From positions 1,115 to 25,545 of the forward strand of contig NW_014013103.1 in assembly GCF_000611645.1 (NCBI RefSeq): a stretch of 24,431 bases of DNA. The letters are read 5' to 3'. Under the pieces are notes generated by a model. The model had not been told where the DNA came from. It did not search any database and saw nothing but the letters and a program-made list of their open reading frames with translations. The position numbers and the translations under genes were made by a program. The DNA is from Monoraphidium neglectum. Lineage: Eukaryota > Chlorophyta > Chlorophyceae > Sphaeropleales > Selenastraceae. Shown here piece by piece: positions 1 through 10,600 of this stretch. Each line of letters begins with the position of its first letter. Within the stretch, counting starts at the first letter, position 1.

Positions 1-50
1 GGTGTGGTGTGTGTGTGTGTGTGTATGTGTGTGTGTGTGTGTGTGTGCGC
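1..50. repeat. (TG)n microsatellite
   Basis: Almost uninterrupted GT/TG dinucleotides, with a single TA step near 25, then GCGCGC. In the sense of the sulfite reductase transcript it is a CA tract inside intron 9. It may extend past the window edge. Confidence 0.95.
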
Positions 51-307
51 GCGCTCAGGAAGGAGGGGTCGGGGGTGCAGGGTGCAGCACACAGGAATAC
101 ATGCGGGGCCGGAAATTGCGGACCAGCCAGCCGTGGACAAAAAACGCCGATGCACGCATAAATATTGAGCATGATACATGATGGCGCTGCATGGGCTCTT
201 GGTGGCTGCTACGGATTTGGTGTCGGCCTCTGGTGCTCGTTTCAGCCCACAGCACATGACACATAGTGCGGACAGTCCGTGGCCCGAGGCCGCCAGCTGG
301 CACCCAC
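1..307 (-). other. Start of SIR intron 9 (incomplete) with no coding sequence seen
   Basis: Downstream of the exon ending at 308 the minus strand reads GTGGGTGCC, a good 5' splice site in phase 0. The family sequence continues with a Val-Gly-Gly-Gly motif, which is not found before the left edge. The stretch is therefore read as intron. It ends in a long TG tract at 1-50. Confidence 0.65.
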
Positions 308-1610
308 CAGGATGTCGAAGCCCTGCAGCTCCCCCTTGGCATCAGTGATCACCACCACGCCTGGAGTGGTTTTGTTGGGATGAGGGGGGAGGGGTGGGCG
401 GCCGTGGGAGGCTGGTCGCGGGACCGGGCGCGTGCTGCAGGTGGGCGCTGTGCTGCTGGGGCCCTGCGGACTGCAGGCCTCACGTGCCACTTTGCAAAAC
501 CACCCTGTTCTTGAGGAACAGCACTAGCCCTTGCTCGAATCGACAAACAAGAAGGACTCAGCGCCCCCCGCGTGCCCACCGATGTCGTTGGTGAAGATGT
601 CGACGCTGTTGTCACCCGGGACGGTCACCGCGATCTTGAACTTGCGCGGCAGGAACTGAAGGGGCGGTGGAGGGCCAGGCAGCCAGCGGGGAGATGGGCC
701 CAAGCGCGTGCGTGCGTGTGCGTGCAGGACGCACCCTGCCAAATTCACCCGGCCTGGCAGCCGCCCCGGACAGTCACTGCAAGACGAGCGCGATGCATCG
801 GCCCCGGGGTCGGACCCCGTCCCGCCCTGGCCGCAGCAACCGTCGTCCGCCCGCACCTGGGTGCCGTAGATCGGCTCGGGGCTGTTCTCAAAGTTGGTGC
901 CGAAGCCGTTGAACGCGCGGTCAGCGGTGACCTTGGGGTTCTGCAGATCAAAATCAGCGGGAACAGAGTGGGCCGGGAGAGCAGGGTGATTTCCGTTACA
1001 CAATCTAGCGGTGTTTTGCCGTGCAACAAGAGGCACAGGGCAGCCAGGATGGTCTGGTGAACTCGCCGACGAAAGAGCTGCTGTCAGGACACTGCCTTTC
1101 CCGCCCAAGACCCTGGCGGCCCCTCCGAGGACCCTAGCGGCCCTTGCCAGACCCCGGCGGCTGCCAGACCCTGACGGGGTGCGCTCCCCCCTCTTCATTC
1201 GCCGCCCATCACCCGCGCCCACCTCGGTGTACTGAGTGACAAACTTCTCGCCGTCGAGCCAGATGTCGTAGTACGCGCCGCTCTGCGGTTGTGCGGGGCG
1301 ACAGCAGAGGCTTTGTCGGGGGTGACCATCTACACTCCATGCCTGGGAGTGGCCGCCCTGTGGTTGAAAGCGCTCCCCTCAAAAACACAAAAACTCTACG
1401 TGGCACACACACATACACACACACTCATAACCCCACGGATTACACCTGTCGCTCATGATCACAACAACCCGCTCTAATACTCACTTACACACCCCTGTCA
1501 CACACTTACTCACACGCCTGTCTGTCTGTCTCTCTCTCTCTCGTTCACACGCAAACACGCACACACACGCATACACACACACAGACACACAGACACACGC
1601 GCGCATACAG

Positions 1611-1642
<32 letters not shown>

Positions 1643-3739
1643 ACACACGCATACAGACACACAAACACACACACTAACACACAAACGCACCTGCGGCGCC
1701 AGCAGGTCCGCAAAGTCGTTGGCGTACTGCTGCGCCAGCACGTACTCCGGGCGGTTCACATAGGGCGCCGCAGGGCCCATCACGTTGCGGTTCACGTCGC
1801 CGCACGCGCCCAGGGTGGAGCCTGCGCGGTGATGCGAGGCCAGGGGCTTTGAGAACGAGGGGCGTGGGTCGTCGCTGGGCGTCTGCTGGGAGGCCGACGC
1901 GGCACAGCGGAAGCGGCTCTCGCCGCTGCGGCTTGTGGAGCGCAAGCAGCTGTGAGACCCCACATGGCCCCGGTTGCGATGCTCGAGGCGAATGCTGCAC
2001 AGCCAAAAGCAGCCAGCTGCGCAGAGGCGAGGCCAGAGCCTTTGACAGAGCCTTTGCGTTCATGGGTGCGGGGGCGGTAGAGAAGCAGGGGGCGCTCACC
2101 CATGTTCTTGATCACGGTGGAGAAGACAGTCTTGAGGTCAGTCTTGAGGACACCGTGAAGCTGGTAGGCCTGGCGCGTCGTCAGGCGCAGGGTGCCGTTG
2201 CCGTACTGCGGGGTTTTGGGTGGGGTGTGAAGGGCGGGGGTTGAGGGCGGGGTGGTGCTGCCTGCAAGCACCGGCTTGTTTTATGTGTGGGGTTAGCCAT
2301 GCAAGTGTTTGTACGCACGCCCCGCACGCGGGTGCTTGTGCATGGGGGGGGGGGAGTAAAGAGTATGGGGGGACTGGACGCGGCCGCAGATACTCGCAAA
2401 AACAAATCAAAGTCAGAAGCTTGAGGGAGGTCGTGGCTGACAAAGTTGCAACCACTTTTTTACCACTCCCCCAGCTTCCACGCTTTGTCCACCTTGCCGT
2501 CGTCGGGCAGCCGAAATCCAGCCACGCCCCAGCTCACGATGGTGACCGACCACCAATCAACCCAGCAGCTTCCCCCTCCGCGTCCCCTCCGCCAAAGCCC
2601 CGCTCACGCAAACTGCAAGCATCCAAAGCCCTCGGGCAACACTTGTACAAACACTATGAAGAGCAGGAGGCACGCAGGCAGCGCCGCAGCCCCGCACCTT
2701 GTCGGCCAGATCGTCCATCACCAGGTACAGCCTGTTGGTGACCAGGCCGCTGGGCTGGCGCGTGCGCATCATGAACTGGTAAAACTTGCCCTGACCAAAC
2801 GCGCGCTTCTCGCGTTGGTCCTGGAAGGCGGGGCAGATGCGCGGGACGGGGGCGATCGTCAGCGGCACAGGCGAGGCTGAGGCCGCGCCGGCGTGTTCAC
2901 CGTCGCGCCGAGGCTCCAATAATCCGTCCTTGGAATTACTCGCTGACTTTGGAAACCTGCTCCAGACGCATCCCGCTGCCAACTTGAGCGATGTGCTGCC
3001 ATCTCTGTGCAGCCGTTTCAGAAGCTGCACCGCACACATCCTGCCGGCACTGGCTGGCCTGCGGCGCGCCCAGCATGCGCCCCAGCCGCGCACTCCACCA
3101 GTGCTGGGGAGCAACCAGCGCGCCCCGGCTCCGACTGCGAGCTCGAAAACCACACACCTGCATGTAGCTGCCGTGGAACTTCATCAGCTGCATGGCCTCC
3201 TCATTGATGAAGGTCTTGTCGTCCACGAGCTCCTCCATCAGGGGGTGGCGCTGCGGGCACACGCATGGGCATGCATGGCGCATGGGCGTGCATGGCGCAT
3301 GGGCGTGCATGGCGCATGGGCGTGCATGGCGCATGGGCGTGCATGGCGCATAGGCATGCATGGCGCACGGGCACTTGCAGGCCACTGACGAGGGTCCAAC
3401 GCCAGGGTTCGATGAATGACCGAATCAAACTGCCTGCGGTGCCATCCCTCGGCAGCAAGCATATTTATGAAAGACAGACAACTCGCACACGCGGCGGGAC
3501 GCTCGCGGAATGTATTTGAGGGAAGCGGGTGTGACGGCTCGGCAAGCAGCAGTGCAGCGGCACGGCGCAAAGCAGAGTGGCGTAGTGGCACATGACCCGC
3601 TGCTCACCAAGTAGTCGCTCTGCTCCTTAATGATCTCCACCTTGCTCCGCTTGGCCAGGCGCGAGGTGGGCGGCTTGGACGGCACAGCCACTGCCTGGAC
3701 GCGCTGCACACGCAGGCGGCTGCTCCTCACGGTCTGCAT
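308..3739 (-). CDS. SIR: Ferredoxin-sulfite reductase, plastid, N-terminal part (gene runs off left edge)
   Basis: Reduces sulfite to sulfide with six electrons from ferredoxin, in the chloroplast stroma (assimilatory sulfate reduction). Nine exons are seen: 3608-3739, 3158-3250, 2698-2820, 2100-2205, 1691-1821, 1223-1282, 857-940, 580-655 and 308-360. They join in phase to 286 residues; family members have about 600-650, so the [4Fe-4S]/siroheme cysteine half lies outside the window. Recognisable blocks include KFHGSY, RLTTRQ-x-[24 protein letters not shown] and [12 protein letters not shown]. The four active-site basic residues known from E. coli CysI (Arg83, Arg153, Lys215, Lys217) have counterparts in [14 protein letters not shown] and PRKFK. 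The ATG at 3739 is the first in its frame and begins a short Arg/Ser/Val-rich, acid-free leader that fits a transit peptide. A further 5' exon cannot be excluded. The family call is very sure; the start is less so. Confidence 0.9.
1519..1682. repeat. Compound CT then CA microsatellite in SIR intron 5
   Basis: Begins with TCTG/CT repeats (about 1519-1542) and continues as imperfect CA repeats interrupted by CG, TA and GA steps. Smaller CA clusters lie at about 1404-1426. In the transcript sense it is a TG-rich tract that begins within about ten bases of the intron 5 donor at 1690. Confidence 0.95.
3263..3372. repeat. 17-bp minisatellite, six full copies plus a partial one, in SIR intron 1
   Basis: Units start at 3263, 3280, 3297, 3314, 3331 and 3348. 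The consensus is GCATGGGCGTGCATGGC; four central copies are identical and the outer two differ at one or two bases. In the transcript sense the array ends about 12 nt before the exon 2 acceptor at 3251. Confidence 0.95.
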
Positions 3740-4695
3740 GTTGGCTAGTGAGAAACTACGTCCGAGATGGAAAACCGGCAAGATGGCTCCAAGCCAGTGG
3801 GTCGAGCCACTGCCGACCTGTTGACGACCGTGATGTGATGGACGCAGCAAAACGAGCGCGGTGGTCGCAGGAAAAGTCTTGGAAATCACCGACTTGAAAA
3901 CAGCAACAGGCCGGGGCGTGCTAGCAAGTTGGCCTGGGTGCCGCCGACGTCGATATCACTCAACAGCGTGCAATCCTGCTGCCGCCGCCGCCGCCCCGTC
4001 AGCATCGGCCTTGCCGGCCCCTTACACGGGTTGTACAACGTAAAAAGCACCAAAGAGTGGGTAGCAGTCCCTGCGGCACTGCAGGCCGGGCGTTCCGGAA
4101 CAGCTGTCGAAGGTCCCAACCACCTGGCACTACTTGCTCGCATCACAGTGCGTCACTTGGTGTTTTGAACCATGGCGCACAAAACTCGCCGGGTCTGGAT
4201 CCTTTGATTGCTGCACACTTGGCCCACATTTGGGCCAGGCTCTGGGTGCTGCTTACTTGTGGTGCCGGTGATCACAACATTGCTCCTGCTGGACTGCCGA
4301 TGGCAGGGGTTGATGAATGGATTGACAGACAGGACGGCGATGTGCAATCAACAGGCCCGAGGGCCACATGGCAAAGCTCATGTCCACTCAAAAGATATGG
4401 CTTTGGCTGCATTGATCAGTGGGTCAGCAAAACCTTCCGATCCAAGGAACCCAGCTCTTGGCGCGGGCCTCATCAGCTAGATTGCTTGGATGCCCAGCAT
4501 TCACTGGCTTACCCCAAAGCCAGGCAGGATAGCTAGGGGTGATATATACATGGTCAACCGGTTCAAGAACTCCAACTGCACAGCAGGTCTGGCAACGCAT
4601 GTTTCAAAACATGTGAAACACCTCTGTCATGCGTGGCATCTCTTGCGTAGCTAACAGCACTTGTTGCGTCCCGCATCAACTGAAGCCGTGCCAGC
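3740..4695. other. Intergenic: 3' UTR of the helicase gene and promoter/5' UTR of SIR
   Basis: The 956 bp between the helicase stop codon and the sulfite reductase ATG are lower in GC than the genes and hold no conserved reading frame. Minus-strand transcription of the helicase should end here and that of SIR should begin here. No clear TATA box was found. Confidence 0.6.
4022..4026 (-). terminator. Candidate polyadenylation signal TGTAA for the helicase gene
   Basis: TGTAA on the minus strand lies about 670 nt after the stop at 4696. TGTAA is the usual poly(A) signal in many chlorophyte algae. A five-base match is weak evidence by itself, and the UTR would be long. Confidence 0.3.
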
Positions 4696-7600
4696 TTACG
4701 TCAGCACCCGCGCCAGCTTCAGGCGCATGGCGGCCACTTGAGCCTGCAGTAGCTCCACTGCCGACGCCAGGCGCGCACGGCAACGCGCCGCGTGGCCCGG
4801 GTCCCTGCCAGGTGGGTGGGAGACGCGAGCGTGCAAAAGTTTGAAGAGGGCAGCAGGAACCAAAACGCCAAGTTCATCCAGAAATCACCCTTGTTTGAGT
4901 GCCCGCAAATCTCTTCCCCCAGGTGCAAAGCCCCCAGGATGCAGCCGCCTTTCTCGAAGCAGCTCGCACTACCAGCCTGTCTGCATCCCATTTGAAGCCC
5001 CGCCGCACCAGGGGTCCAGCGGCGCCATCAGCTTGGGCAGCGCCTCCTGTGCGTCCAGCACCTCATCCAGCAGCAACTCGTCGGCGGTTCCGCCCACCCC
5101 TGCCTCACGCAGGCCCGCCCACCCGTCCCAGCTCCCCGGCTCGAAGCCGCCCGTGGCGGCTGCGCCCTCTGAGGGGGGTGGCCGCCGCGGCGCGCGCCGC
5201 GCGGCAGTGGCGGGGGCGAGGGCCAGCCCTTTGCTACTCTTGGGAGAGCCGGCTTTGAGGTGGACGACAGCGGACGACAGCGACTCCAGTAGCTCCTCTG
5301 CTGCCGCCTGCAAGAGGTGATTGCGTACAGTTTGTGAAGGCGTTGCTGCCTTCTTTCAACTGCTCACGCTTGAAAACATTATGATTGCGTGGGTATGGCC
5401 GACTGACATCAAGAGACACGACCAAGCCTGCAAGCACATGTGATGCACGGCCGCCGGTCCCATTCCTGCCACTTACGTGCGCAGGGCAGGCCTGCAGCAT
5501 GAAGGCTTCCAGGTAGCGCCCTCCCTCCAGGCCCTGCGCCCGGAACGCCCTGGCGGCCAGCAGCTGCAGGCGCCGCACCCGAGGCAGATCCGCCTGTGGG
5601 GGCGGGCACGCATCAATTGCAACTTGAGGAGCCTGTTGCTTTTGATAAGCCATGGGCTTCCCGAGCAACTATCAAATGGCGGTGTTGAGCCAGGCCCCTA
5701 AAGCAGGCGTACCAGTAAGCCGCCACCAATGTGCTGCCGTGATAACCCCGCCCGCCGCCGTATACACCGCGGCTCCAACCACCCACCAGGTGCAGCATCT
5801 CCCGTGCCCTGGCCAGCCACGCCTTGAGCCGGCGCCGAAATCGTATCCGCAGCACCGCCTGCCGCAGCCCCTCCCCGCCGTCCTGCGCCTCCTGCGGCGC
5901 CGCCGCCGCCCCGCCCTCGCCGCCGCCGCCGCCGCCGGCCGCGTCGCCCTCCTCGTCCCCGGGGTCGCCCTCCTGGCCATCCCCCTCTGCTGCGGCGACG
6001 CCATCCTCCTGGCCGCGCCCCTCTTGCTGACTGCTCCCTCCGCGATCGATTTGCTTGCTCGCTGGGCCGCGGCTGCCATAACCCAGCTCCGCCAAGCTGA
6101 AGCAGTGACCATCGTCCACGCGCACGAGCCGCACGCCGCGCGGCGGTGGGTACGAGCCAGCCCTGCAGAGGGACACGACGGCCTCGCCGCCCAGTCCCCG
6201 GCACAGCTGCACGAGGGCGTCGACGGCGCCGGCGCGCCCGCCGGCGCCGAGCGCGTGTGGCGACAGCAGCAGGCGCGCGACGGGGTTGCGAAGCCCCGGC
6301 ACAAGGGGCCGGTTGCGCGCCGAGCGCAGGGCCCACACAGCCGGACCGGCCGCGCTGTCGTGCGGCGCGTTGGCGGCCAGTACCAGCAGCAGCACGGCGG
6401 CGCGCGTAATGACGGTCGCGGGCCAGTGGTCTTCCTTGAGGCCGCTGCGCTTCACCCAGGCCCCCAGGTCGTCCAGTGGCATCAGCAGCAGCTGCGAGGC
6501 CACGACCACCAGCTTTGACAGAGATCCCTGAAAGCAGGGCGGCAAGGGACACACAAGGTGGGGAGTGGTGTGTGCACCTCAGCCTTCGTTCCCGTGCAGA
6601 ACAAATCTGCACGCAGCCACCTTCTGGTAGGTACTGTACGTTGAATGCCCCTCGCCCCATCCACCTCTCATGGTGTGCTGCAGCAGCTGCTACGCCTCCT
6701 TGTCACGCCCGCACACTCAAGAAGGAAAGCCACACCAGGGTGCATTGGCAATTGCCAGGCGTGGTTTGTAAAATTCAACCAACAGGCCCACTCGCCTGCA
6801 GGTCTGCCTTCTGTTTGTTGCTGATGTTCGTAGCCAGCAGCCACGACAGCAGCTGGCCTGAGGGGCCGAGGCAGGCCAGCACGAGCCCCGCGGGCAGCTC
6901 AATGTTATGCAGGCGCCGCACCAGCGCGCAGCCCAGCGCCGCGGCGCGCTCCAGCAGGTCCAGCAGCAGCGCGGGGCTCGGGTAGCCGCGCAGGTCGCGC
7001 CAGCCGTCGACGCGCCACAGCTCGTGTGCGGCCTCCGCCAGCCACCAGGCGTGGTGGAAGTGCGGCTGCGGCAGAGGCTGCGGCGGCGCGCCGGGCGCTC
7101 GCGCGGCGAGCCGCGCCTGCTGCCACTCCGCCGGCGATGAGGTCAGCCCGTTGTCCAGCCACCACACCGAGTTGAACAGGGCAGACAGCGCAAACGCACC
7201 CGGCAGCTGCCAGGCTGCCACAATCGAAACGACAGCTGCACTGGGAATCGCCGTGAGAGGCGCAGCCGCGATGCCACCTGGGCCCGCCTGCTGCTGGGCG
7301 GCGGCCGGCGGGTGGGCCGGCACGGACGCGAGGGCGCGCCACGAGCCGCGCGGCAGGTGCGGCAGGCACAGCAGCACCAGCGCGGCGTGCGCGAGGTCGA
7401 AGCGGGGGTTGCACCCGGCGGCCTGCAGCTGCCGCGCAGCTTCGCCCGCGGCGGCCGCCGCCTGGGCGGACGGCTTTTCGAACGGCAGCAGCCGCGTGGG
7501 ACCCGTCAGAGCACCCTCCAGCGCCTCCGCGAGCGCGGCCGAGAGGCCGCCGCTAGAGGCACCGCCGCTGGAGGGACCGCCGCTGGAGGCACCGTCATGG

Positions 7601-10600
7601 TAGCAGGCACTGAAGCGGGAGAGGAGCTGCGGGAAATCCTGGGCCAGCCAGATGGGGGGCAGCAGCTGCCCTAGCAGGTCGCGCGCGCAGCCGCTGATCC
7701 GCTTGTCCAGGTCCTCGGCCGCGGCGCCCGCCGGCAGCAGGCCCCGCAGCGCGTCGCGCTGCAGCGCCGCCGCGTCGCAGCCGAGGGCGGCCGGCGCCCG
7801 TGGCGGAGTCGCCTGCGCGGCTGCGGCGCCTGTCTGCGGTGGCGGCCAGTACGAGGCGGGGCTGGTGAGGCCTGTCAGCAACCCCACGGCGTCCGCCACG
7901 CCGCTGGCCAGTGATTCCATGCGTTGGCGGATCAGTGCATCCGCGTGATTAGCTGCGTCCGTCAGGGTGACCCCGCAGGTGCCGTCCGCCAGCGCAACCA
8001 AGCAGCTTGCTGGCAGCCACGGCAGCGCCGGGCCTGCCGCGGCCGCGCTGCCGCCCCCGCGCCCCCGCGCTGAGAGGTGGCGCGCCGCCGGCAGGAGCAG
8101 GAGCACGCCCCCCTCCGCCGCGTGGGGCCGCAGGCCCAGCAGCCGCCAGCAGCCGGCGAGCCACGCCGCGTCCGAGGGCGCCAGCCGCCGCTGCGCCGCC
8201 GCCGACAGCGCCGCGTGCAGCGCGCCATGGCTGTCCTTCGCGCGGCGCCACCACAAGTCCAGCCACTGCAGGAGCCGCGCCGCGCCCTCCAGAGCCCCGG
8301 CTAGGCCCCGGGGCGTGTCGCCCGCGGTGGCGGCCGCTGACGTGATGCCCGAGAGCTCCGCGCTGGCGGCCGCCACCACGCCGCCGCTGACCACCGCTCG
8401 CAGCAGGCGCGCCCCCTCCACGTCGCACCGCGCGCTGCCCACCTCGGCCGCCGTCGGCCCGCTGGAGTCAAGGTGCCGCCAGAGCCGCTCGGCTGTGTCC
8501 CAGTTGCCATTGGCTGCTTCGCAGGCAGCGGGCAGCCCCAACAGCGCCGAGCAGAGCGCCTGCATCTGGGGCGCCGCCATGCCGTCTGCGGCGGCGCCAG
8601 CCCTGGCGGCCGCGGCGCCGCCGCTGCCTTGGTCGATCAGTGCTTGGATCAGCCCCTCGGCTCGCTTAAGGTTGCCCGACGCTTGCTTGCTAGAGGCGGG
8701 CTGCCACAGCCCCGTGGCGCCACCGGAACCCTGGTTGCCCCGGGCCGGAGGCGGCCAGAGCAGCTGCAGCGCCCCCAGGTCAAGCAGCTGCCGGGCAGCT
8801 GCCAGCTGGTGGTCTCCCTTGAGGTATGCGAGCACTGCCGCATCCAGGGCCCCCTTGGCCAGGTGCGCCTGCGCAGGGGCGGCGTGTGGCGAGCGCATGA
8901 GAACATTCTTAAGCCCTGCAGGCCGTGCCACATGCCTTGTCTGCAGGGCAAGGATACAGTGCATAAAAATCCACCACCGACACTACCGCCGACGCAGGTG
9001 CCGGCCGCGCCCGATCGATCAGCATGCCACGATCCGCAGTTGTTCGCCCAACCCCCTTGGCACTCGCCTGAGCAGCTGCCCAGTAGTTGCCGGCGGCCTC
9101 CTCCACGTCCACGAGCTCGTCCAGGTACCCCCGGCTGGACAGGAAGCGCCGCTGGCGCGCCGTGCTGTCGAGGCGCAGCAGCCAATCCAGCATGCGGCGC
9201 CGCTCGCCGCGCGCGTGCCAGGCGAGGGCACCAAGATATAAGTAGAGCTGCCGCAGCTCCGCTAGGCGGCGTCCCAGGCCCGAGCTCGGGGCCGCTCCAA
9301 ACGCCGCCGCCGCCGCCGCCGCCGGCGGCAGCGGCATCGGCGGTGGCCGCGTGCCGTCTGCGATGCGCCCTCCATCGGCGCCAGCGGCTTGAGCCGCCGC
9401 GCCAGGGCCCGCGGCCGCCCCTGAGCCAGACGCGCCGCCGTCCGCGCCTTGCAGGGCGCCGTCCAGCGACAAGCCGGCCCCATCGCCCCCGCCGCCGCCG
9501 CCGCCCGAGTCGCTCCCGCCATGGCTCGCGCCCGCACCTGCCAGCAACTCATCGAGCATCTGCAGGCCTCGATCATAACAACTGCTGTCCCCTCCCTCGA
9601 GGCAGCAGGCTAGCGCGCGCTCAACATGGAGCAGCTGCCCCGCAGCTGCCTGCAGATCCCGTGCCTCAGAACCCATGCTCGCAGCCGGGGCATCCCCTGC
9701 CGCGGCCCCGCCGCCGAGCGCCAGCGCGCAGCGCTCGTGTGCGCCTGCAGCCGCGCCCCACGCGCCCGCCAGCTCGTGACAGCGCGCCGCCGCCCGCCAG
9801 TCGGGCGGCGAGCGGCGCTCGCAGTGAATGCGCGCCGCGTCCGCCCAGCGCCGCCCGGCCTCGTAACACTCAGCAGCCTGCGGCGCCTGGCCGGCCGCCA
9901 GAAACAGCTCGGCCGCCTCTGCGAACAGGCCGTCGGCCTCGCTGCCGCCCCTGGCCCGCGCCGCACCCGCCTGCTCCTGTTTGTCGCACGCCGCCGCCCA
10001 CATCGCCAGGTCCCTGTCTCCCGAGCGCACGAAGCACTGGCGCGCGCGCGCGTACTGGCCCTGGGTGAAGAGCTGGCGCCCCTTCGCGCGCCACTCCTCC
10101 GGGCTGCTGCTGCGAAGCAGCTGCCGCGTCAGGTCTTCGTCCATGGCCCGCTCTTCCACGAGCGCGAAGTGGGCGAGCAGCTCGCGCATCGGCGCCATGC
10201 GGGCCTCGTCGCCCTCATACCACACCAGGTCACACATGGCGCGCGTGATCGCCACATAGAGCTGTGATCGCACGGGTTGGGGCGGCAGTGTGGTGGCTGT
10301 GAGGGACGGGCCTGGCACCTAGCTAGCAGTGTATGAGGCTGAACGCCGGCTGGGGCAGTACATGCGTGCCACCATGGGTCAAGCGGGGGGGCCATGCGGC
10401 GGGGCAGGTGCGCGCATGCCGTTCACTGCGGGCACATGCATGCACACATGCGAGCACATGCGTGCACATGCGCACGCGTTCATGCACATGCATGCGCGCG
10501 CACATCAAGCCGAAGCCCTGGACAAACAGACCGTGCAGTCCCTCAGCTCGTTGAGGCACCACTTATCATGTTCACCACCTCCCCCATCAGTCTGCATGCG

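Noticed and set aside
3263..3372. CRISPR-like array
   Set aside because: The 17-bp units are directly contiguous with no spacers, and they lie in an intron of a nuclear gene.
4811..5008. Possible extra exon between helicase exons 19 and 20
   Set aside because: Exon 19 ends in phase 2 and exon 20 starts with exactly one completing base. A direct join works, and the translated interval shows no coding character.
5652..6518. Plus-strand open frame of 288 codons
   Set aside because: Antisense shadow of helicase exon 17; the minus-strand frame has matching splice phases at both ends.
8473..10068. Long plus-strand open frame of 531 codons (and a 424-codon one at 7967-9241)
   Set aside because: Both are antisense to helicase exons 15 and 16. 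Their products are Arg/Pro/Ala-rich with no family pattern, as expected opposite a GC-rich coding exon.
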